Shown: in pieces, positions 6,719 through 11,722 of the stretch | Numbering within the stretch: position 1 is the first letter of the stretch | Layout: every line of letters starts with the position of its first letter | Assembly (NCBI GenBank): GCA_020846575.1 | Contig: JADLDQ010000302.1 | Span: 1-11,722, forward strand | Length of the DNA: 11,722 bases | Origin: Burkholderiales bacterium | GTDB lineage: Bacteria > Pseudomonadota > Gammaproteobacteria > Burkholderiales > SG8-39 | Reading direction: 5' to 3' | Translations under genes and position numbers: made by a program | Notes under the pieces: model-generated | What the model was told of the DNA's origin: nothing | What the model saw: only the letters and a program-made list of their open reading frames with translations | Databases searched by the model: none

Positions 6719-7468
6719 GTGACCACGCTCAGCGTCCGCACCGTGCCGCGCGGCCGGCGCACGATCGCCGAGCTGCGCCTCTCTTCGGCGGACGGGCTCA
6801 ACCGCCTCGGCTCGGGACTGGTGCGCGCGCTGGACGACGCACTGCGCGGCGCCGCGGCGGACGAGACCGTCTCGGCGGTCATCCTGCTCGCCGAGGGCAA
6901 GTCCTTCTGCGCGGGCGCCGACGTCGCCGAGCTGCGCGCGCTCGGCGAGGCCGGCTTCCGCCGCTTCATGACCGACATCCTCGCCCTGTACCGCCGCATG
7001 GCGCTCGAGGGCCCGCCGATCCTTGCGCGCGTCCAGGGCAGCGCGATGGGCGGCGGCGCCGCGCTGGCGCTGTTCTGCGACCTGGTGATCGCCGCCGACA
7101 GCTCCAGTTTCGCCTTTCCCGAGGCGAAGCTCGGCCTGGCCGGGGGCGGCTACCTGCTGCCCCGCATCATGACCTGGCAGCAGGCCGCCGAGACCTGCTA
7201 TCCCGCGCGGCGCTACAGCGCCCCCGAGCTCCAGGCGCTGGGCCTGGTGAACGCCGTCTACCCCGAGGACCGGCTGGACGCCGGCTGCGAGGACTGGCTC
7301 GCGCGCGTGATCGCGCAGTCCCCCGCGGCGCTGCGCGCCTCCAAGGCATCGCTCGCCGGCGGCATCTCGGCGGACCTCGCCGCCGCCATGGCGCGGCACG
7401 TTGACATCCAGGTGAAGGCCTATCTCGGGTCCAGCCTCGCGCCAGGAGCGCGGGAGGACGGGGCATGA
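6719..7468 (+). CDS. Enoyl-CoA hydratase/isomerase (crotonase) family protein
   Basis: A 249-residue crotonase-fold protein from GTG 6719, with a purine-rich AGGGCGG just upstream. The oxyanion-hole segments are clear: FCAGAD (63-68) and GSAMGGG (107-113). The FxxPE motif supplies Glu135, matching the second catalytic Glu of enoyl-CoA hydratase. The first Glu, normally in GGGxELA, is replaced by Ala115 (GGGAALALFCD). Members with only one Glu are often isomerases or other crotonases rather than true hydratases, so hydration is not certain. The gene follows the SDR by 13 bases and overlaps dctQ by 4 bases (ATGA), so it is translated with the transporter. It likely acts on the enoyl-CoA made by the dehydrogenase encoded on the other strand. 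Confidence 0.88.
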   Translation: MTTLSVRTVPRGRRTIAELRLSSADGLNRLGSGLVRALDDALRGAAADETVSAVILLAEGKSFCAGADVAELRALGEAGFRRFMTDILALYRRMALEGPPILARVQGSAMGGGAALALFCDLVIAADSSSFAFPEAKLGLAGGGYLLPRIMTWQQAAETCYPARRYSAPELQALGLVNAVYPEDRLDAGCEDWLARVIAQSPAALRASKASLAGGISADLAAAMARHVDIQVKAYLGSSLAPGAREDGA

Positions 7469-7980
7469 GCCTGGCTGGCCTGCAACGCGCGATGGACGCG
7501 CTCGACCGCGTCCTCGCCGCCGTCGCCGGATTGGCCGTGATCGCGATGATGGTGATCGTAGGCGCCGACGTGGTGCTGCGCTACGCCTTCGCCGCGCCGA
7601 TTCCCTGGTCCTACGACCTGATCTCGATCTTCCTCATCAACCTGATCCTCTACTTCTCGTTCTCCGAGACGCTGCGCACGGGCCACCACATGGCGCTCGA
7701 CCTCGCCCTGCCCGCGAGCTGGACGCCCGTGGCGCGCGCGATCTCGATCGCGGGCTGGCTGGTGGTGATCGCGGGCCTCGCGGTGTGGTCCTGGGTCGCG
7801 CTGCGGGCGACCTGGTCGAGCGCGCTCGGCGCCGAAGTGATCCCCGGCCGGTTCGAGTGGCCGGTCTGGCTCAAGACCGGCATCGTCGCGGTGGGCGCGG
7901 TCACGATCACGCTGCGTGCGCTGATCCACCTGTTCACCGCGCCGCACGGGCGCAATCCGGAGCGGGAACCGCAGCCATGA
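7465..7980 (+). CDS. dctQ: TRAP transporter small membrane subunit (DctQ type)
   Basis: A 171-residue inner-membrane protein with four predicted hydrophobic segments at about 15-36, 51-68, 90-112 and 133-155. The motif DVVLRYAF..PIPWSYDL (35-52) is the classic DctQ signature. It partners with the large subunit to form the sodium- or proton-coupled TRAP carrier that receives substrate from the binding protein. The gene overlaps both neighbours by ATGA, with the crotonase gene upstream and dctM downstream. No unusual feature is seen. The symbol marks subunit type and implies nothing about substrate. Confidence 0.93.
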   Translation: MSLAGLQRAMDALDRVLAAVAGLAVIAMMVIVGADVVLRYAFAAPIPWSYDLISIFLINLILYFSFSETLRTGHHMALDLALPASWTPVARAISIAGWLVVIAGLAVWSWVALRATWSSALGAEVIPGRFEWPVWLKTGIVAVGAVTITLRALIHLFTAPHGRNPEREPQP

Positions 7981-9266
7981 TCCTCGGCACGGTGGTCGCG
8001 TTCATGCTCGCCATGATGCTGGCGCGGGTGCCGATTGCCTTCGCGCTCTTCGCCGCGGGCGTCGTCGGCCTGGTGTGGATCGGCGACTTCGGCGTGCTGC
8101 TGGGCGTGCTCGAGACCGCGCCGGTCTCCTCGGCCGCGGCCTACGAGTTCATCACCGTGCCGATGTTCATCCTGATGGCGGAGTTCGTGATCCTGTCCGG
8201 CGTCGCCGACGGCCTGTTCCGCACCGCCACCGCCTGGGTCGGCCGGATGCCCGGCGGCCTCGCCATCGCCACCGCGCTTGCCGGGGCGGGCTTCGGCGCG
8301 ATCTCGGGCTCGAGCACTGCGGCTGCGGCGACGCTGTCCTCTACCACCATCCCGGCGATGCTGCGCGCCAACTACGAGCCGCGCCTCGCCTGCGGCGTGG
8401 TCGCCATCTCGGGCACGCTGGCGATGCTGATCCCGCCCAGCGTGGCGCTGGTGCTGTACGGGCTGATCGCGGACGTCAGCATCGGCCAGTTGCTGATCGC
8501 CGGCGTCGTCCCGGGCCTGATCGTCACCGCGGTCATCGCCGGCACGGTGCTGTTCCTGGTGTGGCAGGACCCCTCGCGCGCGCCGGTCGGGCGCGCCTAC
8601 AGCTGGCGCGAGAAGTTCGCCTCGCTCAAGGTCACCGGGCCGATGGCGCTGCTGTTCGTCTGCGTCACGGGGGTGATCTATCTCGGCGTGTGCACGCCCA
8701 CGGAGGCCTCCGCCATCGGCGCGATCGGCGCGCTGGCACTCACCGGCCTGGCGGGCCGGCTGTCCTGGAAGACCATGCGCGAGGCCGCCTACCGCACCGC
8801 GCTCACCACCTGCATGATCCTCGCGATCATCATGACCGCGCACATCTTCGGCTACTTCCTCGCGCTCACCGGCGCCACCCGCGACCTGGTGGCCTGGATC
8901 GCCTCGCTCGGGCTATCGAAGTGGATGGTGCTCTTCCTCATCTTCTGCATCTACTTGTTGCTTGGCTGCTTCGTCGACCAGGTCGCGATCCTGATCCTCA
9001 CCGTGCCGGTGGTGGTGCCGGTCATCAAGCTGCTCGGCTTCGACCCGGTCTGGTTCGGGGTGATGGTGGTGGTGCTGGCCGAGGTCGGGCTGGTGACGCC
9101 GCCGGTCGGGCTGAACGTGTTTGTCGTCGCGCGCTACACCGGCCGGCCGGTCGAGGAAGTGTTCCGCGGCGTCTGGCCGCACGTGGTCGCGCACCTCGCG
9201 GTCATCGCCCTGCTCACCGTCTTCCCGCAGCTGGTGATGTGGCTGCCGGGAACCATGAAGCCATGA
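7977..9266 (+). CDS. dctM: TRAP transporter large permease subunit (DctM type)
   Basis: A 429-residue polytopic membrane protein of standard DctM length, the transport channel of the TRAP system. ATG 7977 in the ATGA overlap with dctQ is the natural start. Family hallmarks are VPMFILMAEFVILSG (61-75), GFGAISGSSTAAAATLS (105-121), and further on LIPPSVALVLYG and a C-terminal VTPPVGLNVFVV. These glycine/serine-rich re-entrant loops line the substrate path. It ends 14 bases before the stop of the convergent CaiB-family gene, with no obvious terminator between them. It completes a full dctP-dctQ-dctM set with two enzyme genes placed between the binding protein and the membrane parts. Confidence 0.95.
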   Translation: MILGTVVAFMLAMMLARVPIAFALFAAGVVGLVWIGDFGVLLGVLETAPVSSAAAYEFITVPMFILMAEFVILSGVADGLFRTATAWVGRMPGGLAIATALAGAGFGAISGSSTAAAATLSSTTIPAMLRANYEPRLACGVVAISGTLAMLIPPSVALVLYGLIADVSIGQLLIAGVVPGLIVTAVIAGTVLFLVWQDPSRAPVGRAYSWREKFASLKVTGPMALLFVCVTGVIYLGVCTPTEASAIGAIGALALTGLAGRLSWKTMREAAYRTALTTCMILAIIMTAHIFGYFLALTGATRDLVAWIASLGLSKWMVLFLIFCIYLLLGCFVDQVAILILTVPVVVPVIKLLGFDPVWFGVMVVVLAEVGLVTPPVGLNVFVVARYTGRPVEEVFRGVWPHVVAHLAVIALLTVFPQLVMWLPGTMKP

Positions 9267-9280
9267 CCGTGCCACGCCGC

Positions 9281-10276
9281 TCAGCCCGGCTGGACGCAGA
9301 GCGGAAAGGCGGGCTCGCGCCAGCACAGGCGCGCCCAGGCCTCCTCGCGCGAGAGCACGAGCGCACAGCAGGCGTCGCGGCCGGCGAAGGCCGCCATCCA
9401 CTCGGCCGCGTCGCGCTCGCGCATGCGCTGGCCGACGCGCGCCATCAGCGCTGCGTCGTCCTCCCCGGCGCACGCCTGCAGCCCGATGCACGAGAGGAAC
9501 TCGGCCCAGAAGCGGTCCTCGAGCGCCGCGCAGGCGATCAGGCGGCCGTCGCGCGCCGGGTACAGGTTGTAGCGCGGCGAGCCGCCGGTATGGCGGGCCT
9601 GGAAGGGCCGCGGCCAGGCGCCCTCCAGCATGCCGGAGAAGATCGCCCAGTACTGCAGCACGAACAGGTTGTGGAACATGGACACGTCCACCCGCGCGCC
9701 CCGACCGGTGCGCTCGCGCAGGTGCAGCGCGAGCAGGATGTTCATGACGGCCGGATAGCTGCCACCGGAGATGTCCGCAGCGAGGGGCATCGGCATCGCG
9801 GCGCGCAGGCCGCCGGCGCCCATGGCGTGCTCGACCAGCCCGGCCTCGGCCTGGTAGTTGAGGTCGTGACCCGCCGCCAGCGAGCGCGGGTCGCCGGCGC
9901 CGTAGCCGGTGATCGAGCAGTACACCAGGCGTGGATTGCGCGCGCGCAGCGCCTCCCATCCCAGGCCCAGCCGGTCCATCACGCCCGGGCGGAACTGCTC
10001 GATCAGCACGTCGGCCTGCGCCGCCAGGGCGAGGGCTTCGGCGCGCCCGGGGTCGCTCTTCAGGTCAAGCAGGCGAACCTGCTTGCCTTCGTTCAGCCAG
10101 CGGTAGAAGGCCGACTGGCCGTCGCGCTGCGGGCCGATGGCGCGCAGCTCGTCGCCGTGCGGCGGCCGTTCCACCTTGACCACCTCCGCGCCGGCGGCGC
10201 GCAGCATGGCGCCGGCTAGCGGGCCGGGAAGCAGCGTGGAAAAATCTACCACCTTGATTCCGGAGAGCGCATCCAT
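9281..10276 (-). CDS. CaiB/BaiF family CoA-transferase or alpha-methylacyl-CoA racemase-like protein
   Basis: A 331-residue class III CoA-transferase-fold protein. ATG 10276 is the start because residues from DALSGIKVVDFSTLLPGPLA match the family N-terminus; the frame continues upstream only as antisense to the thiolase gene. Family motifs are GAEVVKVERP (29-38), LIEQFRPGVMDRLGLG (91-106), GHDLNYQAEAG (136-146) and LAADISGGS (165-173). His137 in GHDLNY and Asp168 match the positions of the His/Asp pair of alpha-methylacyl-CoA racemase (Mcr/AMACR); Asp168 also matches the nucleophilic Asp of the transferases. So it could epimerise a 2-methylacyl-CoA or move CoA between acids. The C-terminus stops soon after LSREEAW, shorter than the usual 360-400 residues. 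It is divergent from the thiolase gene and convergent with dctM. Confidence 0.85.
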   Translation of the reverse strand: MDALSGIKVVDFSTLLPGPLAGAMLRAAGAEVVKVERPPHGDELRAIGPQRDGQSAFYRWLNEGKQVRLLDLKSDPGRAEALALAAQADVLIEQFRPGVMDRLGLGWEALRARNPRLVYCSITGYGAGDPRSLAAGHDLNYQAEAGLVEHAMGAGGLRAAMPMPLAADISGGSYPAVMNILLALHLRERTGRGARVDVSMFHNLFVLQYWAIFSGMLEGAWPRPFQARHTGGSPRYNLYPARDGRLIACAALEDRFWAEFLSCIGLQACAGEDDAALMARVGQRMRERDAAEWMAAFAGRDACCALVLSREEAWARLCWREPAFPLCVQPG

Positions 10277-10339
10277 GGCGGTCGGCACTTTAAGCGCGCG
10301 CTGCGCGGCCGGCAACTTTCCGCATTTGGAAGGCGGCGC
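10277..10339. promoter_or_regulatory. Divergent intergenic region between CaiB-family and thiolase-like genes
   Basis: These 63 bases must hold or share the promoters of two divergent genes unless each is read from outside. No convincing -35/-10 pair was seen on either strand. An inverted repeat TTCC-N6-GGAA (10318-10321 and 10328-10331) overlaps GGAAGG, the likely ribosome binding site of the GTG 10340 start. It might serve as an operator or leader hairpin, but the arms are short. Confidence 0.3.
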
Positions 10340-11494
10340 GTGAGCGCGGCGCGCGAGCCGGTCATTGCCGGCGTGGCCGCCGCAGACCCGAGGTCGCTCG
10401 GCGGCGCGACCGTGCTCGCGGCGCAGGCGGCGCAGTGCCTGGACGCGCTTGCCGACGCCGGCCTGCGCCTTGCCGACGTCGACGCGGTGTTCGCCCACGT
10501 CGACGACCGCTTCTCCAGCCTGCTGCTGGCCGAGTACCTGGGCGTGCGCACCCGCGTCTCCGGCTCGACCAATCTCGGGGGCATGTCCAGCTTCTCGCAC
10601 CTGTCCGATGCCTGCGAGGCGATCCGCGCCGGGCGCTGCGAGGTGGCATTGCTGGCCTACGCCAGCCTGCAGGCCTCCGAGCGCTCGCGCAAGCTGGGAG
10701 GCGTCCCGGAGGACCCGCGCTCGCCGCGCGGGCAGTTCGTGGCCCCGTACGGCCCGTTGCTGCCGCTGGGCTTCTATGCCATGGCGGCGCAGCTGCACAT
10801 GCACCGCTATGGCAGCACGCGGGAGCAGTTCGCCGAGATTGCCGTTGCGGCGCGCAAGTGGGCGCAGCTCAACCCGCAGGCGACCCAGCGCGAACCCCTC
10901 ACCGTGGCCGAGGTGCTCGCCGCGCCCATGATCGCCGAGCCGCTGGGCGTGCGGGACTGCTGCCTGGTCACCGACGGCGCCGGCGCCGTGGTGGTGACCA
11001 CGCGGGCGCGGGCGCGCGACCTCGCGCGCCCGGCGGTGCGGGTGCTCGGCGCGGCCGCGTCCCACAGCCACCAGTTCACGCCGCTGTCGCTGCCCGACTG
11101 GCTCGACTCGGGAATCCGCGATTGCGCCGAGCGCGCGCTCGGCGCCGCCGGCCTGCGCCGCGACGACCTGGACGTGGTGCAGATCTACGACCATTTCACC
11201 AGCTTCGTGCTGCACACGATCGAGGAGTTGGGCTTTTGCGCGCGCGGCGAGGGCGGCGCCTTCGTTTCGGGCGGACGCATCGCTCCCGGCGGCACCTTCC
11301 CGATGAACACCTCCGGCGGCGGCCTGTCCTACTGCCATCCGGGCATGTTCGGCACGCTGCTGCTGGTGGAGGCGGTGCGCCAGCTGCGCGGCGAGTGCGG
11401 CGCGCGCCAGGTGCCCGAGGCCGAGACCACGCTTTGCTTCGCGCCCGGGCTGGTGTTCTCCGGCAGCCAGGTCACCGGGCTCGGCCGGGACTAG
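10340..11494 (+). CDS. Thiolase-fold protein (SCP-x/Ltp2-like), probable partner of DUF35
   Basis: A 384-residue thiolase-superfamily protein. The start is GTG 10340, after GGAAGG six bases upstream. The N-terminal nucleophile motif (NxxC) reads NLGGMSSF (78-85), with Gly81 where the acyl-carrying Cys belongs. The C-terminal parts are kept: YDHFTSF (283-289), GGGLSYCHPG (326-335) with His333, and CFAPG (366-370) with Cys366. Loss of the first Cys together with a following DUF35 gene is the arrangement of the non-decarboxylating SCP-x-like proteins. These include the Ltp2 aldolases, which split a beta-hydroxyacyl-CoA by retro-aldol cleavage. I infer a carbon-carbon cleavage or CoA-ester role at the end of the pathway. 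Condensation or classic thiolysis is unlikely without the Cys. The DUF35 gene starts 4 bases after the stop. Confidence 0.85.
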   Translation: MSAAREPVIAGVAAADPRSLGGATVLAAQAAQCLDALADAGLRLADVDAVFAHVDDRFSSLLLAEYLGVRTRVSGSTNLGGMSSFSHLSDACEAIRAGRCEVALLAYASLQASERSRKLGGVPEDPRSPRGQFVAPYGPLLPLGFYAMAAQLHMHRYGSTREQFAEIAVAARKWAQLNPQATQREPLTVAEVLAAPMIAEPLGVRDCCLVTDGAGAVVVTTRARARDLARPAVRVLGAAASHSHQFTPLSLPDWLDSGIRDCAERALGAAGLRRDDLDVVQIYDHFTSFVLHTIEELGFCARGEGGAFVSGGRIAPGGTFPMNTSGGGLSYCHPGMFGTLLLVEAVRQLRGECGARQVPEAETTLCFAPGLVFSGSQVTGLGRD

Positions 11495-11498
11495 CGCC

Positions 11499-11722
11499 AT
11501 GAGCCGGCCGCTGCCTTCGCCCACCCCCGAGACCCGGCCGTTCTGGGACGCCGCCCGCGCGGGCCGGCTGGCGCTGCCCTGGTGCGCGGCCTGCGGGCGG
11601 GCGCATTTCTATCCGCGGTCGTTCTGCCCGCATTGCGGCGGGCGCGTGCTGCGTTGGCACGATGCCAGCGGCCGCGGCACGGTGTACACCTTCACCGTCA
11701 ACCACCGCGCGCCGCACCAGCA
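11499..11722 (+). CDS. DUF35 zinc-ribbon/OB-fold protein, N-terminal part (runs off the window)
   Basis: ATG 11499 starts 4 bases after the thiolase-like stop, and the frame is open to the right edge (74 full codons). The start PSPTPETRPFWDAARAGRLAL is typical of DUF35 proteins. It is followed by a rubredoxin-like zinc ribbon with Cys29-x2-Cys32 and Cys43-x2-Cys46 (CAACGR...FCPHCG), then GRGTVYTFTVNHRAPH, the first strands of the OB-fold. Such proteins bind thiolase-fold partners and help hold the acyl-CoA; with Ltp2 they form the active aldolase. Whether the missing C-terminus is a stand-alone OB-fold or fused to another domain, such as MaoC hydratase, cannot be seen. Confidence 0.88.
   Translation, partial: MSRPLPSPTPETRPFWDAARAGRLALPWCAACGRAHFYPRSFCPHCGGRVLRWHDASGRGTVYTFTVNHRAPHQ

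Noticed and set aside
9267..9292. Palindrome CAGCC-C-GGCTG (9282-9292) near the convergent dctM and CaiB-family stops, considered as a terminator
   Set aside because: The stem is only 5 bp, lies within coding sequence and has no T-run on either strand.
8075..10219. Long plus-strand open frame of 714 codons
   Set aside because: It overlaps dctM in another frame and runs antisense through the CaiB-family gene. The Arg-rich sequence without motifs is typical of a high-GC shadow.
10277..11524. Open frame on the minus strand continuing upstream of the CaiB-family gene, giving an apparent 747-residue protein
   Set aside because: It is antisense to the well-supported thiolase gene and has low-complexity composition. 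The family start matches ATG 10276.
1..11722. tRNA, rRNA, CRISPR array, riboswitch or phage genes
   Set aside because: No cloverleaf-like segment, regular direct repeats, conserved RNA landmarks or phage-type proteins were seen by reading both strands; a covariance-model search was not possible.

Overview
The window is high-GC, densely packed bacterial DNA with proteobacterial gene content. Codon bias, tripartite TRAP transport genes, an IclR regulator and several acyl-CoA enzymes with 1- to 4-base overlaps all suggest a beta-proteobacterium of the Burkholderiales type. This is inference from gene style only; no marker gene is present.

Layout. (1) 1-~182: the 3' end of an IS4-type insertion sequence, entering from the left. 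(2) 214-1269 (+): an isolated cyclase/kynurenine-formamidase-fold hydrolase. (3) 4682-1266 (-): a compact operon of acyl-CoA dehydrogenase, acyl-CoA ligase and IclR regulator. It ends convergently on the cyclase, and the two stop codons share bases. (4) 4683-4771: a short divergent control region with a strong minus-strand promoter, a consensus plus-strand -35 and two inverted repeats. (5) 4772-9266 (+): an operon of TRAP solute-binding protein, MFE-2-like short-chain dehydrogenase, crotonase-fold protein, TRAP small membrane subunit and TRAP large membrane subunit, mostly joined by 4-base overlaps. (6) 10276-9281 (-): a CaiB/BaiF family protein with racemase-like active-site residues, convergent with dctM. 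(7) 10340-11722 (+): a thiolase-fold protein without the nucleophilic cysteine, followed by the start of a DUF35 zinc-ribbon/OB-fold protein that runs off the right edge.

Taken together, regions 3-7 look like one catabolic locus for an unidentified organic acid. The TRAP system would import the acid, the ligase would make its CoA thioester, and the dehydrogenase, crotonase and SDR would carry out beta-oxidation-like steps. The CaiB/AMACR-like protein would move CoA or epimerise a 2-methyl centre. The thiolase-DUF35 pair would cleave the chain, possibly by retro-aldol chemistry as in the Ltp2/DUF35 enzymes of steroid side-chain degradation. The IclR protein is the only regulator in view and probably acts at the divergent control region. 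The substrate cannot be read from the sequence. Several enzymes depart from textbook active sites (dehydrogenase, crotonase, thiolase, cyclase), which makes the pathway worth a second look. No tRNA, rRNA, CRISPR array or convincing intrinsic terminator was seen, and there is no gene-free stretch above 300 bases.
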